Shown: positions 1-8,044 of the stretch, piece by piece
Layout: the number at the start of each line of letters is the position of its first letter
How positions within the stretch are numbered: position 1 is the first letter of the stretch
DNA from: a virus
Direction: 5' to 3' (one strand)
DNA length: 39,171 nucleotides
Virus record (IMG/VR): IMGVR_UViG_3300044911_003700
Location: 1-39,171 of that record
Translations under genes and position numbers: made by a program
Notes under the pieces: generated by a model
What the model was told of the DNA's origin: nothing
The model's database searches: none
The model's input: only the letters and a program-made list of their open reading frames with translations

Positions 1-2
1 AT

Positions 3-1520
3 GAAACGCTGCTAAAGCGCATCCACCCGGGCATGGTGGTTGAAATCTATGCCTCTCGCAACCAGGACCCGTTGACCAACGTAGAAGCATTTGTCCCCCA
101 GGACCCGGCTACTAACCCGGTAGTATTTCAAACCGCTGATGGCAGTGGCTCTAACTTGAGTGATGCCTACGCGCCTGCCAATGGCCAACCTAAGCCGCCC
201 CCTGAGCCCGACTGGGAGGATTACCTAGACAAAGCGCCCTACTTACTGATGCGGGGCATTACTAGCGCCTACGGACGGTCCTCAGCGGTGATGGGGGGCG
301 GTGGGGCGGAGACTACTCTGACCCTATCGGGTGAGTCTTACGGTGCTATCTACCGCAATGCCCAAGTACTCACCGACACCAACGCGCCCACCTCCCTAGG
401 GCGATCGCTGGAGGTACGGTTCCAGACCGTTGACGTCAATACCGTCGTGCCTATCTACTACGGCATCCTGCGCCACTGGGTAGAACAATTCTGGTTTGAC
501 CCAAGCGACGGGCAAGGCGAAACCGGCTGGGAGGCTAGAACCCGACCAATCCCGATCCCGCCGGACGTATTCGCCAGGATTGCCAATGAGGGAAGCGCCT
601 GGAGTGCGCTTCAGTACCTAACCGTCAATGGCATCTTTCAAATGTTTGTGGACCATACCGGCGCGATCGTTTGGGAAAAGCTACCCTACTCCGGCAAGTG
701 TCAGACGGTGCTGGATTCGGAATACCTGAAATGGAGCGATCGCCCGCTGCGCAACTGGGAAGACCTACCCTTTGTCCAGTGTCCATCGTCTAGCATTATC
801 GCCTGGGCGGACAGGCTATCCTGCGATCGCATTGCCAACTATGTCCGCTGTACCCTCCAGGGGCAGATGGGCGCCTCCGCCGGTGATACGGCTATGGATG
901 CGGGCCAATGCTACAACATGGGGAGTATCAAGCAGTATGGCGGGCCACGCAAGATGGAAATTGCCATCCCCGCCAGGCTTGTCAATAGCGGTAACAAAGA
1001 TATTGACATAGAGCGAGACGGACGGGCCAGTACCTTTATGGACCTGATCGCCCTCGAAGTCATCCGCTGGTACGATCGCCCGGTGCAGCGTTGCACCCTA
1101 TCGGTGCGGGGTGAGCCGGGCTGGCGCATTAATACCTGTGTAGAGGTGACAGAGAACTGGCATAACCCCGAGGCGGTGCCAGGACAGTACCTAATCCTTA
1201 GCCGTAGCCATAGCATCGAACTAGCCAGTGGCAGCTGGACGACTCAGCTAGAATGTTTGCGCGATCGGCGCAATCGTTACCTGGGCGCCGGGCTAACCGA
1301 AGACCGGGACCAGCTAGGCGGCGACGGCGAGGCAAACCCAGAGCGCGCCTCCGGGCCAGTATCGACCGATGAGGAGCTAAAGGACTTTATCAGCCCCATC
1401 GAGCCTGACTTTTATTATTGGTATAACCGCAAGGGCAACAAGATGGAAGCGATCGGCGGGGCGGAAGAGTATAACGCGCTGATTCAAGAGTATCTACCGG
1501 AAGAGTGCAAGGCAAGTTGA
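3..1520 (+). CDS. baseplate hub-like tail protein, 5' end cut by window edge
   Basis: The frame is open from base 3 to the stop at 1518-1520, so the gene begins left of the window; the first internal ATG at 33 is preceded by in-frame codons reading ETLLKRIHPG and is probably not the true start. At least 505 residues are visible. The segment around IHPGMVVEIYAS, the PIYYGILRHW stretch and the C-terminal PGQYLILSRSH and TTQLECLRDR strands resemble tail hub proteins of contractile phages (T4 gp27, Mu-like gpP or XkdQ type), which form the central ring that carries the spike. It is followed directly by a spike-type gene in a tight operon, which supports the hub role. The C-terminal 70 residues are charged and hub-atypical. 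The family call is by resemblance only. Confidence 0.6.
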   Translation, partial: ETLLKRIHPGMVVEIYASRNQDPLTNVEAFVPQDPATNPVVFQTADGSGSNLSDAYAPANGQPKPPPEPDWEDYLDKAPYLLMRGITSAYGRSSAVMGGGGAETTLTLSGESYGAIYRNAQVLTDTNAPTSLGRSLEVRFQTVDVNTVVPIYYGILRHWVEQFWFDPSDGQGETGWEARTRPIPIPPDVFARIANEGSAWSALQYLTVNGIFQMFVDHTGAIVWEKLPYSGKCQTVLDSEYLKWSDRPLRNWEDLPFVQCPSSSIIAWADRLSCDRIANYVRCTLQGQMGASAGDTAMDAGQCYNMGSIKQYGGPRKMEIAIPARLVNSGNKDIDIERDGRASTFMDLIALEVIRWYDRPVQRCTLSVRGEPGWRINTCVEVTENWHNPEAVPGQYLILSRSHSIELASGSWTTQLECLRDRRNRYLGAGLTEDRDQLGGDGEANPERASGPVSTDEELKDFISPIEPDFYYWYNRKGNKMEAIGGAEEYNALIQEYLPEECKAS

Positions 1521-2068
1521 TGTTTACCCTCGTTGGCGAGTTGCCACGGCATCTCTACTGCTACGTTGATGCTAGCTTTTGCCAGCATAGCGGCGGGTTT
1601 ATCCCAGCGCTATGGTTTGGGCTAGTCTCCTACCCGGACCGGGTATGGAGCTGCACGGTGCTGCTAGAGAATGGTGCCATTTTTCGCAACCTGCCCACCC
1701 ACGCGATCGCGTTCAATGAGTCGCCGCCGCCCTGGGGACCGAAGGACGCCCAAACCTGGAACTGCTACGGCCAGCAATTTACGACGCTGGAGTATAGCTA
1801 CCTGCACGGGCTCAGGATGAAGGCGATCGCGAATGGGCAGCCCTACCTAGGGGAGTACCTATTCACCGCCGCACCGGTTAACGATGGCTTCTCCGCCTAC
1901 CCCGAGCAGGCTAAGGAATTTGTCTTTGTGAAGCTAGATAATGGCAGACTGACGGTGCAACCCACCAACCGCCTGATCGTGGAGGACACAAGCTTTACCA
2001 CCAATGACGCCATGGAGTTTCCCAAAGGCATGAAGGTTCAAGTTGATACCTGGAGTGCAGAGCGGTAA
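1520..2068 (+). CDS. conserved phage tail-region protein of unknown function
   Basis: This frame encodes about 182 residues. I chose the ATG at 1520 because it overlaps the TGA of the hub gene by one base; a GTG at 1505 in the same frame would add five residues. The sequence is rich in aromatics and cysteine near the N-terminus (HLYCYVDASFCQHS) and has a WNCYGQQFTTLEYSYLHGL segment in the middle. I see no transmembrane helix, signal peptide or catalytic motif. Its place between hub and spike, with one-base overlaps on both sides, argues for a structural or assembly role in the baseplate. I do not recognise the family with certainty. Confidence 0.75.
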   Translation: MFTLVGELPRHLYCYVDASFCQHSGGFIPALWFGLVSYPDRVWSCTVLLENGAIFRNLPTHAIAFNESPPPWGPKDAQTWNCYGQQFTTLEYSYLHGLRMKAIANGQPYLGEYLFTAAPVNDGFSAYPEQAKEFVFVKLDNGRLTVQPTNRLIVEDTSFTTNDAMEFPKGMKVQVDTWSAER

Positions 2069-2715
2069 TGGAGCTTAGTCGCTGGTATCGGGTATTAACC
2101 TATGACCCGATCGCTCAGACCTGTGTGCTAGCGCCTGCTAGTCAGCATCAGTCAGGCATCATCTATGACGTGCCTATCCTAACCTGGGGCGGCAATTGGC
2201 AGGACCAAAAGCGCGTCCCATTGCAGCTTACTCAACCGGTTGACCCGGGCGCCTGGGGCAGTAGCGACCAGGGGCCACGGTGGGGGGTAACCTTCCCGGT
2301 GCAGCAGGGCGACCTAGCTAAGGTGGAGTACCTAGACGGTGCTGCGGTAGTGACCGGCTTTGCCAAGGGCATTGTAGGCACCGCAGGACCGGCGATCGCG
2401 GCTGAGGAGCAGGGCGAGTCCATCGACAACCGCTTTGACCTATTGCTACCCTCCGGCGCATGGGCGCGATCGCTAGGCGATGGTAGCTGGGTGCTAAGTA
2501 CTGGCCCGGTGGGTAACCCCGCCGCTCAAATTACCCTAGCCGCCGATGGCACCATTACTCTAGACGGCAGTGCCTTAGTAATCAATACGCCTACCATTAC
2601 CGTCAATGGCCAGACCAGCTTTACTGAGGCAGGGCAGGTGATCAACGGCAAGGAAATAGCGGTGGTTGGTGCGCCGGATAGTCGCGGCGATCGGCTGACG
2701 GGTTCTAATCAATAA
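2068..2715 (+). CDS. baseplate spike (gpV-like membrane-piercing protein)
   Basis: This 215-residue protein starts at an ATG overlapping the previous TAA by one base. The N-terminal half (about residues 20-100) has the look of an OB-fold domain, with the VQQGDLAKVEYLDGAAVVTGF stretch typical of gpV-family spikes. A region of short repetitive beta-strands follows (ITLAADGTITLDGSALVINTP), and the C-terminus GKEIAVVGAPDSRGDRL resembles the tip of P2 gpV and related spikes, which pierce the outer membrane during contraction. It ends the first baseplate block; a GC-rich hairpin follows at 2719. Confidence is good for the family, lower for domain borders. Confidence 0.75.
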   Translation: MELSRWYRVLTYDPIAQTCVLAPASQHQSGIIYDVPILTWGGNWQDQKRVPLQLTQPVDPGAWGSSDQGPRWGVTFPVQQGDLAKVEYLDGAAVVTGFAKGIVGTAGPAIAAEEQGESIDNRFDLLLPSGAWARSLGDGSWVLSTGPVGNPAAQITLAADGTITLDGSALVINTPTITVNGQTSFTEAGQVINGKEIAVVGAPDSRGDRLTGSNQ

Positions 2716-2718
2716 CAA

Positions 2719-2736
2719 GCCCTCCAAGGGGAGGGC
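2719..2736 (-). terminator. hairpin between convergent genes
   Basis: GCCCTCC and GGAGGGC form a 7-bp stem with a 4-base loop. Read on the minus strand it is followed by TTGTTATT, so it may weakly terminate the minus-strand gene at 2766-2975; on the plus strand there is no T-run. It lies in the 50-bp gap between the two convergent genes. Confidence 0.5.
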
Positions 2737-2765
2737 GGGGTAATGGTGGCGCAAAACGGAAAAGC

Positions 2766-2975
2766 TTAGCGTACTTTCTCTACGTTGACCCTGTTCAGAG
2801 ATCCATGGAATATGTTGCCCGTGACTATCTCAGGTACTAATTCGTACTCTAGCAGCGCATCGTCTTCTTCTATGTCCATATCAAACGCAATATCTTCTGC
2901 TTCTGAAGGCGATTCTGCCTCAACCTCAAAGACAGCTTTCCCTACGAGGGGAATTGAAACATAGTATTTAGTCAT
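2766..2975 (-). CDS. small acidic protein, lone minus-strand gene in the tail operon
   Basis: The frame encodes 69 residues, strongly acidic in the middle (EVEAESPSEAEDIAFDMDIEEDDA) with a conserved-looking C-terminus (VTGNIFHGSLNRVNVEKVR). The ATG at 2975 has an AGAGAGGAC Shine-Dalgarno region nine bases upstream. It has its own promoter at 3006-3034 with a perfect TTGACA, and a hairpin after its stop. It sits against the direction of all surrounding baseplate genes, the layout of a phage moron (a gene with independent expression). I know of similar short phage proteins but no function. Acidity, size and own promoter would fit an inhibitor of a host system, but this is only an inference. Confidence 0.75.
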   Translation of the reverse strand: MTKYYVSIPLVGKAVFEVEAESPSEAEDIAFDMDIEEDDALLEYELVPEIVTGNIFHGSLNRVNVEKVR

Positions 2976-3005
2976 TGGCTTGTCCTCTCTGTCGTGTACA
3001 TTTAC

Positions 3006-3034
3006 ACCTTATCAACCCTCTATCGTATTGTCAA
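3006..3034 (-). promoter_or_regulatory. sigma70-type promoter for the 2766-2975 gene
   Basis: On the minus strand TTGACA (3029-3034) is separated by 17 bases from TAAGGT (3006-3011). The -35 box is perfect consensus and the -10 matches 4 of 6. The spacer contains ATACGATAGAGGG, which recurs in part at the promoter at 29386 and near 29310. Confidence 0.75.
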
Positions 3035-3059
3035 CACTTATCGATTGCATTTTTACAAC

Positions 3060-3086
3060 AAAAAAGCCCGACGATCGCGCCAGGCT
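3060..3086 (-). terminator. rho-independent terminator, minus strand
   Basis: AGCCCGACG and CGCCAGGCT (3065-3086) pair over nine base pairs with two wobbles around the loop ATCG. Read on the minus strand the stem is followed by a run of T (complement of 3060-3064). It would stop antisense transcripts just before the small gene's promoter, insulating that cassette. Confidence 0.65.
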
Positions 3087-3132
3087 GTCCTCTTTTCCAA
3101 TCATGCTGACCCCACTATAGCCGAGGTATTCC

Positions 3133-3531
3133 ATGCTCAAGCCATTCCTGATCGGACTACTCAAGACCGTCATCAATACCGATGAATTTCGCACTGTCAT
3201 TGCCGATGGCGTCAAAAGCGCGATCGCATCTAGCCGCACCACTGCCAGCTTTGCCGACAAGGCAAACGAGATCGTTGGTGTGACCTCCGTCCGCTATGAC
3301 GCGCTAGGGCTCAAGGGTAAATTGCTGAAGGGCTACCTGCTGCAATTGCTAAAAGAGCTTGCCAACGAAAGCCCTGCGATCGCGACGGGGTTACGCCATG
3401 GTGAGCCTTACCTAAAAGCAGTGCTTGACGGCATCAGCCCGGACGAGATCGCCACCGTCAGCATGTCGTTGTATAGCTTTCTGAAAATCCAGGCGATCAA
3501 GGTGGCTAAGGAGCAAGGGTTAGCTGAGTGA
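3133..3531 (+). CDS. tail-operon protein of unknown function
   Basis: The 132-residue product starts at an ATG with GAGG seven bases upstream. It is mostly alpha-helical by composition, with leucine- and lysine-rich segments (LKGKLLKGYLLQLLKELANE). There is no signal peptide, clear membrane span or catalytic motif; the N-terminal MLKPFLIGLLKTVI is mildly hydrophobic. It resumes the plus-strand operon after the minus-strand insertion and shares a GTGA overlap with the following tail gene, so it probably belongs to tail or baseplate assembly. I do not recognise the family. Confidence 0.7.
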   Translation: MLKPFLIGLLKTVINTDEFRTVIADGVKSAIASSRTTASFADKANEIVGVTSVRYDALGLKGKLLKGYLLQLLKELANESPAIATGLRHGEPYLKAVLDGISPDEIATVSMSLYSFLKIQAIKVAKEQGLAE

Positions 3532-4721
3532 GTAAGAGCGATCGCGCCCGTTATGCCAGGGCAAACCATATTTTCTTTCGGCACGTTGGCCAGGAAACCA
3601 AGGACGTTTACTTTCGCGTAAACCCCCAGGCGATCCGTGTGCAACAGCAAAGTAAGGGTTCAGTAGTTGATACCCTGGGCGGGTACTTCAGAGAAATTCT
3701 GTACTCTGAAGACCCGCAGCGTAATGGGTTGATGCTACCGGACCTGACGATTGAATGTGACACCGGCGCGGGCTACCGCAAGGAGTTACAAAAGCTGGAA
3801 TGGATATGGCGCAACCACGGCACGCCCAAGGAGGATGGCTCCCCGGCGGATACCTACTTTATGGACATGGCGGACGAGGATACGCTTTGGTTTGATGGGG
3901 CAACGCCCACTAACCCGTGGACCGATGGCGGCATTGGTGCAGGGCTCCCCCAGGGGACTGACCCAACGCCGCCCACCAACCCCGGGCTAACCCAGGCGCA
4001 ACTACAAAAGGCGGTGGACCTAAAGCGGCAGTACAAGAGCAGCATCGCCAAGACCCTCAAGGGTAGTCGCTTTGTACCCCGGTGCTATCGCATTGAAATC
4101 CTTAGCTTTGCCTGGGATGAATCGGTGCAAGACCCTTACCGCATTCGGTTTAACTTTCGGTGCAAGATCCTCAAGGATGAATTTTGGCAGATAGATCAAC
4201 CCCTGGCTGAAGGCACCGCAGTACAACCGCTCGAAGAATGGACTGATGGCGGCATCGGGCCGACCAAAGCGCCCATTGGCGACAAGGGCAAAATGGTAGA
4301 AGAGGCGCTTAAGAAAAGTACCGACTTCCCCCTGAACCCCGCCGCCCAGGTAGCATTGATCCGAACCACCCTAGGCTTGCTGCCTGGCAACGTAGGCGCG
4401 ATCGTGACGCCCTTAATCAATACGGTGATAGACTCCGTTGGGCTAGGGGAAACCCAGATGCTTGCCAATGCCATGGAGCAGGGCTGGAGCGCCTATGACC
4501 CTGAGTTAGGGCAACGGCTCTATTGGCGCTCTGAATTTTCAGGTGTTCAGGTTACCCAAAATATGACTGAGCAACTAAAAAATGTTTACCCGGCCCTCCC
4601 CGCCTCCGTGCAGGCGGTACTGAGTCAGACGGGGGTGCAGGTGGGGCCATGGTCGCCAGCCGCGGTGGATGGGCTATCAGCAGCGGTGCAGACGCTTAGC
4701 ATTTTGGGAGTCAAAATCTAA
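3528..4721 (+). CDS. baseplate/tail protein upstream of LysM-like gene
   Basis: The 397-residue protein starts at a GTG overlapping the preceding TGA (GTGA). Its N-terminal 130 residues (FRVNPQAIRVQQQSKGSVVDTLGGYF, then RNGLMLPDLTIECDTGAGY) resemble phage proteins found just before LysM-type baseplate genes. A Pro/Thr-rich loop with two WTDGGIG repeats (about residues 130 and 238) interrupts the fold. The C-terminal 140 residues are helical and rich in hydrophobics. Gene order (this, LysM-like, gp25-like, J) supports a part that links tail tube to hub. Precise function is unknown. Confidence 0.65.
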   Translation: MSKSDRARYARANHIFFRHVGQETKDVYFRVNPQAIRVQQQSKGSVVDTLGGYFREILYSEDPQRNGLMLPDLTIECDTGAGYRKELQKLEWIWRNHGTPKEDGSPADTYFMDMADEDTLWFDGATPTNPWTDGGIGAGLPQGTDPTPPTNPGLTQAQLQKAVDLKRQYKSSIAKTLKGSRFVPRCYRIEILSFAWDESVQDPYRIRFNFRCKILKDEFWQIDQPLAEGTAVQPLEEWTDGGIGPTKAPIGDKGKMVEEALKKSTDFPLNPAAQVALIRTTLGLLPGNVGAIVTPLINTVIDSVGLGETQMLANAMEQGWSAYDPELGQRLYWRSEFSGVQVTQNMTEQLKNVYPALPASVQAVLSQTGVQVGPWSPAAVDGLSAAVQTLSILGVKI

Positions 4722-5050
4722 TGCCCCTCCTTCTCCCTAGCGAATATTCCCCGGAAGCCTTGATGGCCGATATACCTTTGCAACGGGCCGCCGTAAACCA
4801 GCTAACCATGCAGGTAGTCGCCCTTGATGAAGGCATCAACCTACCCATCTCGCCCACCGTTGGCCCAACCCGCCAGGGTGTACGCCAGTACGAGGTAGGC
4901 ACCTTTGAAACGCTCCCCACGATCGCGGTTAAGGTGTACGGTTCCCCCGACCGATGGACTGCGATCGCGGCGGCGAATGGGCTTAGCTATCCGTACATTG
5001 TCACCCCTGGCCAGTTGCTAACCCTACCGGAGCTACCCGTCGATGGCTGA
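4721..5050 (+). CDS. LysM-like small baseplate protein (XkdP/gp53-like)
   Basis: The 109-residue protein has a C-terminal segment, roughly residues 56-104, with the pattern of a LysM fold (YEVGTFETLPTIAVKVYGSP, then RWTAIAAANGL and VTPGQLLTLP). In phages such domains occur in baseplate proteins such as T4 gp53 and Bacillus XkdP, where they bind tail components rather than cell wall. The ATG overlaps the previous stop by one base (TAATG), and the end overlaps the next gene by eight bases. Placement before a gp25-like protein fits this role well. Confidence 0.7.
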   Translation: MPLLLPSEYSPEALMADIPLQRAAVNQLTMQVVALDEGINLPISPTVGPTRQGVRQYEVGTFETLPTIAVKVYGSPDRWTAIAAANGLSYPYIVTPGQLLTLPELPVDG

Positions 5051-5477
5051 TGTGATTGAGTCGATCTTTGGCAGCGACATTGCCTTTGATGCTTCGCCCG
5101 GGCTAACCGATGCGATCGCCAGTAGCACGGAGACGGACCTAGCCTACCGGGTGGGGGTACTGAGCCTGCGGGAGGAGATCGAGCGGCTATTTATGACCCC
5201 CAAAGGTAGCTTTGTGGATGATCCGACCTACGGCATCGACTGGGGGTTAATTGGCACCAACTTTGACCCACGGGTAAGCCTGGGGATGGCCCGACTAGCG
5301 GCCCTCAATGCACTCCAACACCCTAGCTTTAAGACCCGCTTTAGGGTGCGGCAACTGGAGACCGACTATAGCTTTCAGACGCCTAATGCTATCTACGTCT
5401 ACGGACTACTAGAGGTATTTGGCTTTAGCGGTGCCGCATTTCAGTTCGGACCGATCGCCCTTCAACTCATGGGATAG
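5043..5477 (+). CDS. baseplate wedge protein, gp25/gpW-like
   Basis: The 144-residue product has the gp25-like pattern: a helix with REEIERLFMTPKGS, then FVDDPTYGIDWGLIG, a helical middle (MARLAALNALQHPSF) and beta-strands carrying FRVRQLETDYSF. In T4 and P2 these proteins start sheath polymerisation and join the wedge to the hub. Older databases label the family as lysozyme-like, but no muramidase activity should be assumed. It lies immediately before the J-like gene, the standard order in contractile tails, and ends two bases before its start. Confidence 0.85.
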   Translation: MADVIESIFGSDIAFDASPGLTDAIASSTETDLAYRVGVLSLREEIERLFMTPKGSFVDDPTYGIDWGLIGTNFDPRVSLGMARLAALNALQHPSFKTRFRVRQLETDYSFQTPNAIYVYGLLEVFGFSGAAFQFGPIALQLMG

Positions 5478-5479
5478 CT

Positions 5480-6835
5480 ATGGCTGACAATGTACGGTTT
5501 CTCACCTGGCAGGAAGTATTGGACCAGATGCTATCCTTCCTGCCACCCCAATGGCGTGCCAACTTTACCGGCAAGCTATTTAAGCGCCTCCTGGTGGCCT
5601 TCAGCCTATCGATGGAGGGATTATATGGGTTTCTCTCCCACGTGCTGCGGATGAGCATCCTAGCCACCAGTGAGGGGCAGTGGCTCAGGCAATTGGTAGC
5701 AGGCTTTGGCATGAGCGCCAATGCGGGCATTGCAGCGGTGGCGGCGGTGCGCTTTGAACGCTACGGGGCGACAACAACCGCGGTTACCATCCCTGTGGGG
5801 ACGGCGGTACAAACCAGTGGTGGGCTTGTCTTTACCACCAATTCATCGGCAACGCTGGCGATCGCTCAAAGTTCCGTCCTGGTGGTTTGCACCTGTAGCC
5901 AGCCAGGGACGGTGGGCAATGTGGTTGGGGGTAGCATCAACGCGCTGCGATCGCCGATTGTGGGTATCGATAATGTGGTGAACCTGGACCCGGCGGTGGG
6001 TGGTGCCGACCCGGAGGCGGACGCGTCGATTAAGGCCAGGGTGCCCCAGCATTTAGCAATGTTGCACCGGGCCACCATACCGGCCACCGAGGCGGCGATC
6101 CTGGGCCAGCCCGCGTTATTCCCGTCGGTGGTGAGCTTTATCACTGAACGGCGATCGGACCTACCCGGCTACGTGCGAGGGGTGCTAGCCGATGCCAGCG
6201 GCGGCGACCTATTTCGCCCAGGCACCTGGCAAACGACGGACCTACCCGGCACCTATTACGTGGTGACCAGTCAAACGCCCCAGGGGTTAATCGAGGCGGG
6301 CTGGCCCTGCAAGCGCTTTGGTGTGGTTAGCCAAACCACCGACGGCAGGGAGCAATGGAACCCGTCTGACTCAGCGGTGACCGTCTCCCAGGGTAATTAC
6401 CGATGGTTCTATGACACCAGTAACAGCCGCCTCTATGCCCGGGGAAATGGCGGCAACTTGAATAGCCTGGAGATGGTGATCTACGCGGGGGTGGTATGGC
6501 AAGCGGTGCAGGAGCTAGAAACCAAATGGGTAGCGGCAGGGGTTGGGGTTGATGTGATCGTCCCCACCACCAGCCGGGTTGCCTTTATCCTGTCCTATGC
6601 CCTGGAGCCCGGCTACACCGCCAGCACCGTAGAGGCTGCCCTGGCCGCTGCGGTCAATAGCTACGTTGGCACCCTGCGGATGGGCCAAACCTTAGAGGTA
6701 GAGGCACTCTATGGTGTCCTAGGCGGCGTCCCCGGTGCCGGTGGCATATTGCTGATCTCCCCTGCCACCAACGTGACGGTGGAGCGCGGCTACATTATCC
6801 GGGTGGCATCGGTGCAAGTTATCAGACGAGGTTAA
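5480..6835 (+). CDS. baseplate J-like wedge protein
   Basis: The 451-residue protein is a clear member of the J family (T4 gp6, P2 gpJ). Diagnostic segments are GTAVQTSGGLVFTTNSSATL around residue 115, the GTVGNVVGGSINAL strand-loop around residue 145, and NVVNLDPAVGGADPEADASI leading to a helix near 175. The family forms the periphery of the baseplate and triggers sheath contraction. About residues 220-325 look like an extra beta-rich domain (DLPGTYYVVTSQTPQG, RWFYDTSNSRLYARG) not found in the shortest J proteins. The C-terminus returns to the family pattern (LSYALEPGYTASTVEAALAA). Confidence 0.9.
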   Translation: MADNVRFLTWQEVLDQMLSFLPPQWRANFTGKLFKRLLVAFSLSMEGLYGFLSHVLRMSILATSEGQWLRQLVAGFGMSANAGIAAVAAVRFERYGATTTAVTIPVGTAVQTSGGLVFTTNSSATLAIAQSSVLVVCTCSQPGTVGNVVGGSINALRSPIVGIDNVVNLDPAVGGADPEADASIKARVPQHLAMLHRATIPATEAAILGQPALFPSVVSFITERRSDLPGYVRGVLADASGGDLFRPGTWQTTDLPGTYYVVTSQTPQGLIEAGWPCKRFGVVSQTTDGREQWNPSDSAVTVSQGNYRWFYDTSNSRLYARGNGGNLNSLEMVIYAGVVWQAVQELETKWVAAGVGVDVIVPTTSRVAFILSYALEPGYTASTVEAALAAAVNSYVGTLRMGQTLEVEALYGVLGGVPGAGGILLISPATNVTVERGYIIRVASVQVIRRG

Positions 6836-6838
6836 CCC

Positions 6839-7963
6839 ATGAAAATCTATACCCTTGCCGGGGTGCTCTATGTCCCGGTGGTGACCACTAGCGGCATTGT
6901 CTTGAGGAAGGCGGGCAAGCGATCGCCTGCCCCAGGACAACTAGGACTATTTGACGCTCAGCACCAAGAAGGTGAAACCCGCACTAACCAAGCGGGCCAT
7001 CAGGAAGTATTGCAAGGCGGACGGTGGCACCTAGCCGACAAGCCTGGCCCGGCTCAGCAACAGCCAGCACAGCCACAACAACAACCCCAAGCGCAACAGC
7101 CAGCACAACCACAGCAGTCAGCGCCCACCATGGAAAGCCTCCATACCCTGCACCAACAGGTTGCCCAAACCCATGGGATAGCGCCTAGTCAAAACGATCC
7201 ATTGGCAGCGATCGCGTCAGAAGCATTGCTTAACACAGCTTCCCCTGAGTCAGCCCAATTTGTCCAGTTTCTAAAACAGCTAGACAATCCAGAAACATTT
7301 CTGGAGTTAATTAACTCAGGGGAAACGTCTGACAAGCAACTAAGGCTAAAAGAGGCCAAAGCGCAAAAAATCGTCAGTTTGTTTGATCAATTCGGTGTTA
7401 ACGAATCCAGTGAAGTATGGGACTTGATCGACAAGGTGCCGGGAATGCTTGAAGCCAACGTCCCCCCTGAGCAGCCGCACTTCAAGCCAATTTTTGACTT
7501 AATCAGCCAAGCTGCCGCCGGGCTGGAAGAATTGCAAAATTACGACCTCAACCCTAAATCCCTGGCGCTGGAGTACGCCCAGGAGTACAGCAAAAGCGAG
7601 CTTAAAAGCTTTCGCAGGGAGATGGAACAAGATATGGCAAGCGAAACCGACCCGAAAGAACGGCGCGAATATGAGCTAAGCATCAAGCTTGCTGACAATG
7701 TTTTAGAAAATTACCCGGCAATTGATAAGGAGCTTAGGAAAATCCGGGATATAGGCGATCGCATGCCTGACGAATTTTTCGACCATGACACCGCTGATGG
7801 TGCCAAGCGAAACTTGGCAATGATTCAAACTGCCATGACTCCATCGGCTCGTAACATCGGCAAGATACTCCTTTCCTGGGCAGATGACGATGTTGACGCA
7901 GAAAAGGCTGAAGCCGCTGAAAAAGCCTATGACCATTACTGGCAGCAAGCCTCCCAAGGTTAA
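6839..7963 (+). CDS. unknown protein with Gln/Pro linker inside the baseplate operon
   Basis: The 374-residue protein lies where contractile phages normally place J and I side by side. Residues 1-65 contain a short module (PGQLGLFDAQHQEGETRTNQ, then LQGGRWHLADKPG) resembling N-terminal pieces of phage multi-domain cargo or polyvalent proteins. Residues 70-100 form a Gln/Pro/Ala-rich linker made partly by a repeated DNA unit. The C-terminal 260 residues are acidic, alpha-helical and without recognised motifs. HIP1 octamers are rarer here than in neighbouring genes. It may be an internal or decoration component, or an inserted accessory gene; I cannot assign a function. Confidence 0.7.
   Translation: MKIYTLAGVLYVPVVTTSGIVLRKAGKRSPAPGQLGLFDAQHQEGETRTNQAGHQEVLQGGRWHLADKPGPAQQQPAQPQQQPQAQQPAQPQQSAPTMESLHTLHQQVAQTHGIAPSQNDPLAAIASEALLNTASPESAQFVQFLKQLDNPETFLELINSGETSDKQLRLKEAKAQKIVSLFDQFGVNESSEVWDLIDKVPGMLEANVPPEQPHFKPIFDLISQAAAGLEELQNYDLNPKSLALEYAQEYSKSELKSFRREMEQDMASETDPKERREYELSIKLADNVLENYPAIDKELRKIRDIGDRMPDEFFDHDTADGAKRNLAMIQTAMTPSARNIGKILLSWADDDVDAEKAEAAEKAYDHYWQQASQG
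7061..7118 (+). repeat. short direct repeat encoding the Gln/Pro linker
   Basis: The unit CAACAGCCAGCACA, followed by a CCACA tail, occurs twice about 36 bases apart within a CAR-rich tract. It encodes the repeated QQPAQPQQ linker and probably arose by slippage. Confidence 0.6.
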
Positions 7964-7967
7964 CCAC

Positions 7968-7985
7968 CGCGAACCCCGTTAAAAT
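7968..7985 (+). promoter_or_regulatory. candidate phage promoter motif ahead of the I-like gene
   Basis: CGCGAACCCCGTTAAAAT ends in a TAAAAT -10-like box at 7980-7985. A similar GAGAA...CTAAAAT arrangement occurs at 17032-17049 and 34854-34870, each just upstream of a module start. No consensus -35 is seen. Confidence 0.4.
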
Positions 7986-8044
7986 AGGCAGTAAATTGCG
8001 CTCCTTATCTCCTTCAGGTTCTGCCATTGGCGGAACCCATTTTT

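Noticed and set aside
5043-5477. lysozyme (endolysin) call for the gp25-like protein
   Set aside because: The family is a baseplate wedge component; no muramidase motif is visible and the gene order is that of a baseplate.
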